Positions 8,055 through 16,508 of a DNA stretch of 64,000 nucleotides are shown here, piece by piece. Within the stretch, counting starts at the first letter, position 1. Each line of letters starts with the position of its first letter. The DNA is from Spartobacteria bacterium. GTDB taxonomy: Bacteria > Verrucomicrobiota > Verrucomicrobiia > Chthoniobacterales > UBA10450. The stretch is taken from assembly GCA_021325495.1 (NCBI GenBank), contig JAJPGZ010000003.1:62001-126000 (forward strand), written 5' to 3'. Both the position numbers and the translations under genes were made by a program. The notes under the pieces are model-generated. The model did no database searches, was not told where the DNA came from, and saw nothing but the letters and a program-made list of their open reading frames with translations.

Positions 8055-9554
8055 TCACGCGCGAGCGTGGCGCGTTTGCCGCCAAAGCCAATAAACCGGC
8101 GCACCGGTCAACACGATGAGCACGCCGATCCCCGATGTCGTCGGCGCCAGCCACGTAAGATCGACAATCAACATTACGGCCAGTCCGATAGAGATCAGCG
8201 GCACAATCGGATAACCCCACGTGCGATACGGCCGCGATTCGTTAGGCGCTTTTTGCCGCAATCGAATCACCGCCATCACGAGCAGCAGATAAAAAATCAG
8301 GTCGGCGGACACGACGTATTCCAAGAGTTGATTGTAAACATTTCCGTAGGCGACTTCTCCGGACGCGGAACGACTTACCGTCCGCGGCAACGTCAACAAC
8401 GCCGTCCACGCCGCCTGCAGCGACAAAGCCGCTGCGGGCACATGTCGAGCATTCGTCCTCCCCACCGGTTTGAAGAAGAGACCATCTCGCGCCATCGCGT
8501 AGTAAACCCGCGCGCCCGCCAGAATCAGTCCGTTGTTGCAACCAAAAGTCGAGATCATGATCGCCGCCGCCATGCACATTGCGCCCGCATGTCCGAACAA
8601 CGCGTTCATCATCGCCACGGCCACGCGATTCTGCGGTGCATGTTGAATCTTCGGCCATGGCAACACCGCGACGTAGGCGAGATTTGCCAACACATAAAAC
8701 ACGACGACGATTCCGCATCCCCACAACAATGCGCGGGCAAGATTTTTTCCCGGCTCGCGCACTTCGCTGCCGAGGAACGTTACGTTCGTCCATGCCGTTT
8801 GCGCGAAGACGGGACCGACCATCGCTTTGCCAAACAAAAGCGCGAGCGCGAGTCCGCCGGTCAACGCAAAACCCGGCTGTGTTGCTTGCGGAGTCCAGCC
8901 ATTCGCCCACGAATCCCACCATGTCGATCTTAGCGCGGCGCTCTCCGCCCTCCAGCCTAACGAAAGCCCAATCATGATGACGGCGAGCAGCGCCGCCGTT
9001 TTGAAAAACGTAAATATGTTTTGCACGAGCTTGCCCAGCTCGAGTCCGCGGGTGTTCGTCCAGGTCAAAAGCGCGACCAATGCGATGGCGACGAATTGTT
9101 CGATCGACAAACTCACGGCGTAGCCGCGGCCTAACGAAAGCGGCGCGATCAAATAATTATCGGCCGACACGGTTGGAACGAACACGCCCAGAAATTTCGC
9201 AAACGCGATCGCGACCGCCGCGATCGTTCCTGTTTGGATGACGAGAAACAACGTCCAGCCGTAGAGAAATCCCAGGGCCGGCCCGTAAGCTTCGCGCAGA
9301 AAAACGTACACACCGCCGGCGCGCGGCATCATCGTTGCAAGCTCGGCGCAACACAGCGCGCCCGTGATCGTCATCAGACCAGCAACGGTCCACGCCAGCA
9401 AAAGCCAGCCCGGCGCGCCGACGAGCCGGGCCGATTCAGCCGAGGTGATGAAAATTCCCGAGCCGATCATCGAGCCGATGACAATCATCGTCGCGTCGAT
9501 CGGACCGAGCGCGCGGACCAACTCACTCGAATGGCGATTGTCGATCTTGCTCAC
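8055..9554 (-). CDS. APC-superfamily amino acid permease
   Basis: The 499-residue protein has about 12 predicted membrane helices and the N-terminal APC motif GSMIGSGIF in the first helix, plus ALCCAELATMMPRAGG in the loop after helix 2. It overlaps pxpA by 4 bp and is last in the leftward pxp block, so glutamate, pyroglutamate or a related compound is a reasonable guess for substrate. The N terminus MSKIDNRHSS is encoded by word A (9539-9548), so the permease start is built on the repeat. Further copies of A (8157, 8922) and B (8238, 8956, 9130) lie inside. Confidence 0.88.
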   Translation of the reverse strand: MSKIDNRHSSELVRALGPIDATMIVIGSMIGSGIFITSAESARLVGAPGWLLLAWTVAGLMTITGALCCAELATMMPRAGGVYVFLREAYGPALGFLYGWTLFLVIQTGTIAAVAIAFAKFLGVFVPTVSADNYLIAPLSLGRGYAVSLSIEQFVAIALVALLTWTNTRGLELGKLVQNIFTFFKTAALLAVIMIGLSLGWRAESAALRSTWWDSWANGWTPQATQPGFALTGGLALALLFGKAMVGPVFAQTAWTNVTFLGSEVREPGKNLARALLWGCGIVVVFYVLANLAYVAVLPWPKIQHAPQNRVAVAMMNALFGHAGAMCMAAAIMISTFGCNNGLILAGARVYYAMARDGLFFKPVGRTNARHVPAAALSLQAAWTALLTLPRTVSRSASGEVAYGNVYNQLLEYVVSADLIFYLLLVMAVIRLRQKAPNESRPYRTWGYPIVPLISIGLAVMLIVDLTWLAPTTSGIGVLIVLTGAPVYWLWRQTRHARA

Positions 9555-10306
9555 ACCGAACTCTGCGGTGCGCGAATGTTGATGCCGAGCAGCTCCAGCT
9601 CGACGCGCAAATTCCTAACGAACTCGACCGCGCCCGGTGTGTCGCCGTGAACACAAATCGTTTCCGCGCGAACATCGACATCGTGTCCTTCCACGCTCAT
9701 CACTTTTCCTTCGCGCAACATTCGCGCGACGCGTTTGGCCGCTGCTTCCGCATCGGTCAGCGACGCGTCCGCACGCGTCCGCGGAACGAGCGAACCGTCG
9801 GCGAGATAATTTCGGTCGGCGAAAACTTCGCACACCACGCGCAACTCCGCGGACTCGGCCGCGCGTTGGAGCGCGCTATTCGGCGGCGCGAAAAGAATCA
9901 GGTAAGGATCGACAACCAGCATTGCCTGTATGATCGCGTTCGCGAGTTCGTCATTGCGCGCCGCCATGTTGTAGAGCGCGCCGTGCGGCTTCACGTGCGC
10001 CATGCGCGCGGTCGCAGCCGTCGCGAGCGTGCTGAACGCGCCTAACTGATAACTTACCTGCGCGAAAACTTCCGCCGGCGGCAAATCGATTTCGCTGCGC
10101 CCGAAATTTTCCCGATCGAGAAAACTCGGATGCGCACCGACCGCCACATTTCGCTCGGCCGCGTCGCGAATCGATTGCAAGATTGAGGCCGGATCGCCCG
10201 CGTGAAATCCACAACTGATGTTCGCCGACGTCACCAACTCGAGTAGTTCGAGATCGTAACCGGCGCCTTCGCCCAAATCCGCGTTAAGATCGACATCGAC
10301 TCTCAT
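9551..10306 (-). CDS. pxpA: 5-oxoprolinase subunit PxpA (LamB/YcsF family)
   Basis: The 251-residue protein has the family N terminus DLNADLGEG and the motifs SANISCGFHAGDP and GAHPSFLDR with GR following. It also has VKPHGALYN and EVFADRNYLADGSLVPR. Together with PxpB and PxpC it forms the ATP-dependent 5-oxoprolinase that opens pyroglutamate to glutamate. All three subunits are encoded here in the order B, C, A with 4 bp overlaps. Word A (10286-10295) encodes the VDVDL just before the conserved NADLGEG. Confidence 0.95.
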   Translation of the reverse strand: MRVDVDLNADLGEGAGYDLELLELVTSANISCGFHAGDPASILQSIRDAAERNVAVGAHPSFLDRENFGRSEIDLPPAEVFAQVSYQLGAFSTLATAATARMAHVKPHGALYNMAARNDELANAIIQAMLVVDPYLILFAPPNSALQRAAESAELRVVCEVFADRNYLADGSLVPRTRADASLTDAEAAAKRVARMLREGKVMSVEGHDVDVRAETICVHGDTPGAVEFVRNLRVELELLGINIRAPQSSV

Positions 10307-11244
10307 GCTCGTTGCAAACTCAGTCCTGTTTTAAAACAGCGATAATCGTTTTCGCGTTGCCGCAAGAGTTCGCGGGCTTGTTCAAGCGGCACCTCGCGGA
10401 AACGCACGCGATCTCCCGGACGCAATTGCGCCGCGCGCGGCAAATCGACCGTGATCACGTGGGCGATTTTTGGATAACCGCCGATGGTTTGGCAATCTCC
10501 GAGCAAAACGATCGGTTGTCCGCTCGGCGGCACCTGGATCGTTCCCGGCGCCACCGCTTCGCTCGTAAGATCGACATCTTCTTTTCGCGGTAATTCCGGC
10601 CCATCGAGTCGCACGCCCATGCGATTCGAGTCCGGCGTGACATCGAAATGCACGCTCGTTAGGCCAAACGCGTCGAAGATTTCCCACTCGTTTCCGCGCA
10701 CGATACGCAAAGTCGGTTCGTCCTCGGCCGTCTGCGTCCATTCTCGCGGCGCGCTCCACGAAGAAATCGCCGCGGCCGCTCCCCCATTTCGCGAACGGCC
10801 TAACGACACCGCATCGCCATCTCGCAGCGCACGCCCTTCGAATCCGCCGAACTGTGCGCGCAAATCTGTTGAGCGACTGCCGAGCACGATCGGAACTTCA
10901 ATGGCTCCGGAAATCGCGAGCCAGGATCGACATCCGATTTTTGGCTGACCAAAACTAATCTCATCGCCGGCGTGCATGCGCGCCGCGTGACCTGGAGGAA
11001 CGGGTACATCGAATTCTCCGCCACACCATGCAATCAGCCGCTCATCAGTGAATCGAATTCGCACTCCGCCCAAAGTTAATTCGAGGCCGGCGGCGGATTC
11101 GTCATTGCCGACGAGCAGGTTCGCCACGCGCATTGCGTGAACATCGAGGGCGCCGCCTAACGAAACGCCAAATTGCCGATAACGCGTCCGGCCGAGATCC
11201 TGCACGGTCGTGAGCAAACCGGCGCGAACGATGTCAATCTTCAC
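10303..11244 (-). CDS. pxpC: 5-oxoprolinase subunit PxpC (biotin-dependent carboxyltransferase family)
   Basis: I place the start at the GTG at 11244, which overlaps the pxpB stop as GTGA and gives the family N terminus MKIDIVRAGLLTTVQDLGR. A frame start at 11349 would run back into pxpB. The 313-residue protein contains RYRQFGVSLGGALD, ARVANLLVGN-like and GLELTLGG segments, then PSGQPIVLLGDCQTIGGYPKIA near the C terminus, all typical of the AHS2/PxpC fold. It works with PxpB and PxpA. Word A copies are at 11247 (in front of the start) and 10567. Confidence 0.92.
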   Translation of the reverse strand: MKIDIVRAGLLTTVQDLGRTRYRQFGVSLGGALDVHAMRVANLLVGNDESAAGLELTLGGVRIRFTDERLIAWCGGEFDVPVPPGHAARMHAGDEISFGQPKIGCRSWLAISGAIEVPIVLGSRSTDLRAQFGGFEGRALRDGDAVSLGRSRNGGAAAAISSWSAPREWTQTAEDEPTLRIVRGNEWEIFDAFGLTSVHFDVTPDSNRMGVRLDGPELPRKEDVDLTSEAVAPGTIQVPPSGQPIVLLGDCQTIGGYPKIAHVITVDLPRAAQLRPGDRVRFREVPLEQARELLRQRENDYRCFKTGLSLQRA

Positions 11245-11894
11245 GATGTCGATCTTGTAAAACGCACGCGATCGCCAGCGCGTAACAGGACCGGCGGATC
11301 GTTGTTCGGATCGAAAAGTTGCACGGGCGTTCGCCCGATCACGTTCCAACCGCCAGGAGATGCGCTTGGATAAATTCCGGTTTGATGTCCGCCGATTGCG
11401 ATAGAGCCGGCTGGAATTTCTTTACGCGGCGTGGCGTGCCGCGGCGTTATCAATTTCTTCGGCAGCCCGATTAGGTACGGAAAGCCGGGAGTGAACCCGA
11501 TGCAGGCGACGCGATATTCCACGCGACAGTAAAGATCGACAACTTCATCGGGGGAAAGTTGGGCGTGTTGCGCGACGAGTCCGAGATCGAGCGCAACTTC
11601 GCGATTGAACGAGGCGGGAATCTCAATGAGACGGGAATCCACCTTCGCACGGCGATCGCGACTTTTTGATGCTGATTGAATTTGCGAAACAAATTGGTCG
11701 AACGATTCGATCGCACCTGGTTCGTAAAAGATTCCGAGCGAGTCGTAAGCTGGCGCGCATTCGATAACGCCGGCGATTTGCGCATTCTCAATCTGGCGCT
11801 GCGCTTTGAGCGCGGCGTCGTTGTTAGGCACGCGCAGGACGACCGCCGAATCGCCTAACGGGACGATGTCGATCTTAGCGCGACTTCGCGGCAT
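11241..11894 (-). CDS. pxpB: 5-oxoprolinase subunit PxpB
   Basis: The protein has the AHS1/PxpB layout: an N-terminal PLGDSAVVL segment, then CIGFTPGFPYLIGLP, PRKEIPAGSIAIGGHQTGIYP and SPGGWNVIGRTP. The start is either the ATG at 11894 (MPRSRAKIDIV) or one seven codons further up at 11915; both overlap the small membrane gene ahead. Word A (11867-11876) is read as KIDIV at the N terminus. It pairs with PxpC and PxpA in ATP-dependent pyroglutamate cleavage. Confidence 0.92.
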   Translation of the reverse strand: MPRSRAKIDIVPLGDSAVVLRVPNNDAALKAQRQIENAQIAGVIECAPAYDSLGIFYEPGAIESFDQFVSQIQSASKSRDRRAKVDSRLIEIPASFNREVALDLGLVAQHAQLSPDEVVDLYCRVEYRVACIGFTPGFPYLIGLPKKLITPRHATPRKEIPAGSIAIGGHQTGIYPSASPGGWNVIGRTPVQLFDPNNDPPVLLRAGDRVRFTRSTS

Positions 11895-12123
11895 CGGGAG
11901 CGACAGCTTCGGCAACGTTCTCGACTTGTTCTTTGATGGCGCCGACTTGCGGATGGACGTCGCGAATCAAATCGTGCTCGGCTTTACTGAGTTCTTCGAT
12001 GCGTTTGGCCACGTCGTGCAATTCTTTCAGCATCGAGTGCTGCCGCGACGAGATGCGGTGCATCCACCAAAAGCAAACAATCCAGCAAGCCGTTCCAATC
12101 CACGCGAGCGCAATGGCGATCAT
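11875..12123 (-). CDS. Small membrane protein with coiled coil
   Basis: The 82-residue product starts with one strong membrane helix (MIAIALAWIGTACWIVCFWWM) and continues as a charged helical region with heptad-like spacing (LKELHDVAKRIEELSKAEHDLI), then VKEQVENVAEA-type repeats. It overlaps the start of pxpB and lies 54 bp after the ABC permease gene. Function unknown. Confidence 0.6.
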   Translation of the reverse strand: MIAIALAWIGTACWIVCFWWMHRISSRQHSMLKELHDVAKRIEELSKAEHDLIRDVHPQVGAIKEQVENVAEAVAPDAAKSR

Positions 12124-12177
12124 TCCCGCAACATTGAACGTTCAGCGCCCAAGGTGCAACGGAGGCGTGATGCGATT

Positions 12178-12999
12178 TCAGCCTTTCGCCGCGCCGGCGA
12201 TGAGACCCTGCACGATTCGCCGCTGGAAGATGGCGACGAGCAAAATCAGCGGAATTGTGCTTACGACAACGGCAGCGGCAATCGGTCCCCACGGAGTCTC
12301 GTGCACAGTGGTGCCGCTGAGAGTCGCGATGCCGGCGGTTATTGTTTTCGCCCGGTCGTTAGTCATAAAGGTGAGCGCGAACAGAAATTCATTCCAGGCG
12401 AAGATGAAAACGAGAATGGCGGTGGTGGCGAGAGCGGGCGTTGATAATGGCAGAATGATGCGCCAAAGAATTTGCAGTCGACCGAGGCCATCGACTTTTG
12501 CCGCGTCTTCAATGTCGCGCGGAACGCCGCGGAAAAACGTCGCGAGCACAATGATCGAGAACGGCAGATTGAATGTCGTGTATGGAATGATGAGCGCGAG
12601 AGGGTGATTGAGCAGACCGGCCGCGCGCATCATTTCGTACAGCGGAAAGAAAAAGATAATGGGCGGGAATAACGAGATCACGACAAGCGCGGCCAGCATC
12701 AGGCGTGAGCCACGCATGCGTAATCGCGAGACTGCGTAGGCGGCGAGCGCGCTAAGGCCGACACATAAGATTGTCGATGTACCGGAAATGACGAAGCTAT
12801 TGAGCAGATAACGCGCGAAAGGTTTTCGTGTGAACAGTGCATCGTAGTGCTCCAAGCCGGCGTGACGCGGAATGTAGGTGACCGGCAACGCCGCGATCTC
12901 CGCATTCGTTTTTAACGAAGTGACGATCTGCCAAAGAAACGGCGCGAGACACCACAAGACGACGAGCCAGACGAGCGCGTAAAAGGAAACGCGTTTCAT
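12178..12999 (-). CDS. Carbohydrate ABC transporter permease (MalG/CUT1 type)
   Basis: The 273-residue protein has six predicted helices and the EAA-type loop DAAKVDGLGRLQILWRIILP that docks on the ATPase. This places it in the MalG-like CUT1 permeases. It overlaps the MalF-like permease by 4 bp. No ATPase gene is in the cluster, so the pair must use an MsmK/MalK-type ATPase encoded elsewhere. Substrate unknown. No exact word A or B lies in the gene. Confidence 0.9.
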   Translation of the reverse strand: MKRVSFYALVWLVVLWCLAPFLWQIVTSLKTNAEIAALPVTYIPRHAGLEHYDALFTRKPFARYLLNSFVISGTSTILCVGLSALAAYAVSRLRMRGSRLMLAALVVISLFPPIIFFFPLYEMMRAAGLLNHPLALIIPYTTFNLPFSIIVLATFFRGVPRDIEDAAKVDGLGRLQILWRIILPLSTPALATTAILVFIFAWNEFLFALTFMTNDRAKTITAGIATLSGTTVHETPWGPIAAAVVVSTIPLILLVAIFQRRIVQGLIAGAAKG

Positions 13000-13895
13000 T
13001 CGGTGGCAAATTGCGCGCCGCGAGTGCGCGAGAGCGGCCAGTAAAGCAACGTGGCGCAGAGCGCCATTAATAGAAAGCTCGTCACGATCATGGCCGAGCC
13101 GTAACCGAAATCGAGATAACGCAGGTAGGTGTTGTAGGTGTAGATCGCGAGCGTTTCAGTCGCGCCGCCGGGTCCGCCGCCGGTCATGACGAAGATCAGA
13201 TCGAAGATGCCGAAGGATTGGATCGCGCGGAAAAGGAGCGCGACCATGATCGAGGGCATGAGCAGCGGCAACGTGACGAAACGAAAACGTTTCCAACTAT
13301 TGGCGCCGTCAATTGCCGCGGCTTCGTGCAGTTCGCCGGAAACGTTTTGTAAACCAGCGAGCAGGATAATCATGACGAAGGGCGCTGTTTTCCAAACGTC
13401 GGCGAAAATCACCGCGAACAACGCTGTCGATCCACTGCCAAGCCACGCAATTGGCCGCGCGAGAATCCCGACGCGATGGAGCAGATCGTTCATGACGCCG
13501 AATTGATCGTTAAAAATCCAGCTCCACGCCCACGCGAGCACCGCAGTGGGAAGCGCCCATGTCACGAGCATCGCCGCGCGCGCGATGGCGCGGCCGCGAA
13601 ATCGCTGGTTGAGCAAAAGCGCAAAGGCGAGGCCGAGGACAAGCTCGATGACGACGGATACGAATGTGAAAAACAACGTCGTGCGGAGGGTGGCAAAAAA
13701 ATGTCCGTCGTTCGCGAGCCGAATGTAGTTGTCGATCTTGACGAATTTCGGCTGGAGCGAGGTGGCGAGATTTTGGGCAAAGAAGCTTAACCAGAGCACG
13801 CGCGCGATCGGATAAATCGCAATGCAAAAGACGAACGCACCCGCCGGCGAGATGAGTAGCGCACCGAATGTCTGATCGCTCGCGCGCGTTTTCAT
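12996..13895 (-). CDS. Carbohydrate ABC transporter permease (MalF/CUT1 type)
   Basis: The 299-residue protein has six predicted helices with an N-terminal segment AGAFVFCIAIYPIARVLWLSF and the EAA loop EAAAIDGANSWKRFRFVTLP. It is the usual partner of the MalG-like permease. It overlaps the frameshifted solute-binding gene and the second permease by 4 bp each. Word A (13730-13739) encodes KIDNYI. Confidence 0.9.
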   Translation of the reverse strand: MKTRASDQTFGALLISPAGAFVFCIAIYPIARVLWLSFFAQNLATSLQPKFVKIDNYIRLANDGHFFATLRTTLFFTFVSVVIELVLGLAFALLLNQRFRGRAIARAAMLVTWALPTAVLAWAWSWIFNDQFGVMNDLLHRVGILARPIAWLGSGSTALFAVIFADVWKTAPFVMIILLAGLQNVSGELHEAAAIDGANSWKRFRFVTLPLLMPSIMVALLFRAIQSFGIFDLIFVMTGGGPGGATETLAIYTYNTYLRYLDFGYGSAMIVTSFLLMALCATLLYWPLSRTRGAQFATE

Positions 13896-15159
13896 TGTCG
13901 GAGCAACAAGCGCGTTTCTTTCGCGGCGGCATTCATCGCATCGGCCGCCGTCATCCGTTCGGTCAGCGCCGCACTGACGTAACGCTGCAAAATGTCCGAC
14001 GCCTGCGCGTATTGCGGAATGCGCGGCCTAACGACGGCCGTTTGCATGACACGGTAGATGTCTCGTTGTGCGGGGTCGTCACTGCTTTCATAAAACGCTT
14101 TCAGCGCGGGGGCGAACCTCGGTGCTCGTGGACGCGCATCACCTGCGGCAACGCGCTCACATACTTGCAAAACTCCCACGCTTCATCTTTGTGCGGCGAA
14201 TTTTTCGCCACGCACATTCCCCATCCGCCGAGCGTTGCGGCCGGACGTCCGCTCGGCGCGGCGGGCATCGGTTTAATCCCGACTTTGCCGATTACCGATG
14301 AGCCCGCCTGTTGCGACGTGATCCAGACATAAGGCCAGTTACGCAAAAAAATCGCGCGACCACTTTGAAACATCAGCCGGCTTTCTTCCTCGGTGTAGGC
14401 AGTTGTGCCCGGGGGCGAAATTCGGTGCTGACGAATTACATCGCGCATCCATCCGAGGGCTCTGATCGCCTCCGGCCGATCAAGTCCGACTTCATCGGTG
14501 TCGGAGTTGATCCAAAAACCCCCGAAGCCAGTCAGCACTTCCATAAAATCACAGATCAGACCTTCGTATTGTTTGCCTTGCCAGACATAGCCCCAGAGCC
14601 GTTCGGGCTGTTGCAGCTTTTGCGCGATACGGACGAGATCGTCAAATGCATCGGGCGGCTGCTCGTGTGCGGCTTCAAGCAAATCTCGTCGGTAAAAAAA
14701 CATCCCGACATCGATGTGCTCCGGCACGCGATAAATACGGCCCTTGTATTTGCCGCCTTCCAGCGCGCCGGGAATGAATTCATTCCAACGTTCCGCCGGC
14801 CAGCGGTCGGTCAAATCCTCAAGCCAACCTGCCGCCGCGAATTTCGGCACCCAAACGACATCGGCATAAATAATATCGTACACCGCTTGTCCGCCGAGAA
14901 GCGCGGTGACGTAAAGATCTTCGCGCGCATTGGTTTCGCTGGGACCTTCTACGTAGTTAATATGCACGCCGGGATTTTGCGCCTCGAACTCGCGGATGAA
15001 CGCATGCCAATCGCCATTCACATCCGCATCCATCAAAACGCTCAGCTCAATCTCTGGGCCGCCGGACGATTGCGGACGCGAGCAGCCGACGGACGCAAAA
15101 ATGCCAAGCATCAATACGACCGTCAGTCCCATTCGATTCGACAAGCCATTTCCCAACAT
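13892..15159 (-). pseudogene. Extracellular sugar-binding lipoprotein of the ABC transporter, frameshifted
   Basis: From the ATG at 15159 the product begins with a lipoprotein signal (VVLMLGIFASVGC, lipobox Cys) and continues as a family 1 solute-binding protein (EFEAQNPGVHINYVEGPS, ADVVWVPKFAAAGWLEDLTD, FLRNWPYVW). The frame stops at 14101 just after HEHRGSPPR. The missing C terminus continues without a gap in another frame down to 13892 (ALKAFYESSDD... LRQ). Restoring one C in the CCCCC run near 14107-14112 would give GSPPALKAF, a sensible join. This is either a true -1 frameshift or a sequencing error in a homopolymer. A start at 15132 is also possible. Word A (15209-15218) lies upstream. 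Confidence 0.82.
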
Positions 15160-15494
15160 CTGCGCTCCGTTCCGATTCCCCTTCCCGCTTAAGCGGACTG
15201 AGTGAGGATGTCGATCTTTCCCGCACAATTGTCAGCCATCGGGGGGTAACTTTTTGAGCACCGGTGGTCTCGAAATGAGTCGTTCACGTTGCTGGCGACA
15301 ATTACCAGGAAGAGTTTTTGCAGAAGAAACGATCACGTAAGGTATTCATTTGCAATGACAAGCGTGGCGCCGCGATTTTGCTCCACCGTTTCCGCAAAAC
15401 ATGGCATAACGAGTGTTAATGATATCAGCATGGTGAAAGCGATTTCAAAATTGGAAGCGCGATCACCACAAACAACAACCAAACAGGAAACCAA
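15160..15494. other. Intergenic region upstream of the tandem small peptides
   Basis: About 335 bp separate the solute-binding gene start from the first small peptide gene and must contain two divergent promoters. Word A is at 15209-15218. I see no convincing gene; the minus frame across it is a shadow of the peptide genes. Confidence 0.5.
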
Positions 15495-15617
15495 ATGCCA
15501 AAGACAAAAAAGAACGTGAAGATTCGGGATCAAAAGCCAGTTAAGGATCCGAAAGGTGGCGGTCATCATCCGCACCACCTTCCGCAGGGCGGCAAACCTC
15601 CGAAGAACTTCAACTAA
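15495..15617 (+). CDS. Small basic peptide 1 (leader-like N terminus)
   Basis: A 40-residue peptide starts MPKTKKNVKIRDQKPVKDPKG and ends in a His/Pro/Gly-rich tail. ACAGGAAA lies about 5-12 bp upstream as a ribosome-binding site. It shares the segment K-x-R-D-Q-K-P-V-K/R-D-P-K-G-G-x-H-H with the second peptide 80 bp downstream, while the tails differ. A conserved N terminus ending in GG and a divergent tail is the layout of peptide precursors with double-glycine leaders. No maturation or export gene is adjacent, so a structural or nucleic-acid-binding role is equally open. Confidence 0.7.
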   Translation: MPKTKKNVKIRDQKPVKDPKGGGHHPHHLPQGGKPPKNFN

Positions 15618-15626
15618 GCGAAGTCT

Positions 15627-15657
15627 ACCGCACTGCGGTTCAAACCCGCAGTGCGGT
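15627..15657 (+). terminator. Hairpin between the two small peptide genes
   Basis: ACCGCACTGCGG (15627-15638) and CCGCAGTGCGGT (15646-15657) form a perfect 12 bp stem with a 7-base loop, starting 10 bp after the first peptide stop. No long T-run follows, so it may be an attenuator, processing site or partial terminator. Confidence 0.75.
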
Positions 15658-15697
15658 TTCACGAAAAATTTTTCTGAGATCAAACGAAAGGAATCCA

Positions 15698-15862
15698 ATG
15701 CCAACGAAAAAGATGAAGTTGCGCGACCAGAAGCCCGTCCGTGACCCGAAGGGTGGCAAGCATCACAAAGTGAAGATCAGTGGTTCGAGCGGTGATGGCC
15801 AAGACCCGATCGAACAAGCGCCGGGACAGATATTGGGCTTCCCGCCGAAGTACACTCCGTAG
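15698..15862 (+). CDS. Small basic peptide 2 (paralogue of peptide 1)
   Basis: A 54-residue peptide starts MPTKKMKLRDQKPVRDPKGG and continues KHHKVKISGSS, then an acidic/Pro-rich tail ending LGFPPKYTP. AAAGGAA precedes the ATG by 6 bp. Its first 20 residues mirror peptide 1 (LRDQKPVRDPKGG against IRDQKPVKDPKGG), so the two arose by duplication. See peptide 1 for possible roles. Confidence 0.7.
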   Translation: MPTKKMKLRDQKPVRDPKGGKHHKVKISGSSGDGQDPIEQAPGQILGFPPKYTP

Positions 15863-15867
15863 TTCCC

Positions 15868-15903
15868 GAGCCGCACCAGTGGTCTGCCCCAACGGTGCGG
15901 CTC
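15868..15903. terminator. Hairpin between peptide 2 and the convergent yceI gene
   Basis: GAGCCGCACC (15868-15877) and GGTGCGGCTC (15894-15903) form a perfect 10 bp stem with a 16-base loop, 5 bp after the peptide 2 stop and 15 bp before the yceI stop. It probably acts in both directions. Confidence 0.7.
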
Positions 15904-15917
15904 ACTGCGTACGAGCA

Positions 15918-16508
15918 TCAATCAGCCGCACTGGTCGCTTCGATGTCGATCTTCGCCGCGACGTCCTGCGAAATTCCGGAAATCGTTTCGGCTGTCTGAC
16001 TAAACATCAGATTGAAATCGCCGCGCTTCAACGGATCCGTTGTTACCTGCCAATGTGAATGCGAAGGCAGCCCGTTGGCCGGCAATGGACTAACGAGTTT
16101 CACATGCAGCAGGACCGGTTTAGTTATTCCGTGCAGCGTTAAATCGCCTTCGATATCGCCGCTTTGGGCGCCCGTTTGTTTCACCGCGCGGCTGCGAAAA
16201 ATAATCTCCGGATATTTTGCTGCGTCGAAAAATTCCGCACTGAGTAAGTGTTGATCGCGTTTTCGAATTCCAGTGTCGATACTGTCCACCTGGATTCGCG
16301 CTCGCACCGATGAACGTTCCGGATGCTCGCGATCCAGCTCGATTGTTCCGGAGAAACGTTTGAAACGGCCATGCGTGACGCTGAGAAATTGATGCACCGA
16401 AAAGCCGATGTTCGAATGCGCATTGTCGATCTTGTACGTGTCCGATCGCGCCGATTGCGTGAGCGCCAGAATCGCCGCCGCTGTCGCTACAACTTGTAAT
16501 TTCATCAC
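15918..16508 (-). CDS. YceI-family periplasmic lipid-binding protein
   Basis: The 196-residue protein has a signal peptide (MKLQVVATAAAILALTQSARS), then YKIDNAHSNIGFSVHQFL, FKRFSGTIELDREHPERSSV and HGITKPVLL, all diagnostic of the YceI lipocalin-like barrel that binds isoprenoid-type lipids. It overlaps recO by 4 bp. Word A copies at 16424 (YKIDNAHS) and 15944 (KIDIEA) lie near both ends. Confidence 0.92.
   Translation of the reverse strand: MMKLQVVATAAAILALTQSARSDTYKIDNAHSNIGFSVHQFLSVTHGRFKRFSGTIELDREHPERSSVRARIQVDSIDTGIRKRDQHLLSAEFFDAAKYPEIIFRSRAVKQTGAQSGDIEGDLTLHGITKPVLLHVKLVSPLPANGLPSHSHWQVTTDPLKRGDFNLMFSQTAETISGISQDVAAKIDIEATSAAD

Noticed and set aside
15333-15704. Minus-strand frame of 123 codons with a hydrophobic middle
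   Set aside because: It lies opposite the first small peptide gene and the terminator hairpin, has no family match and no ribosome-binding site. The plus-strand pair with shared leader motif is far more convincing.
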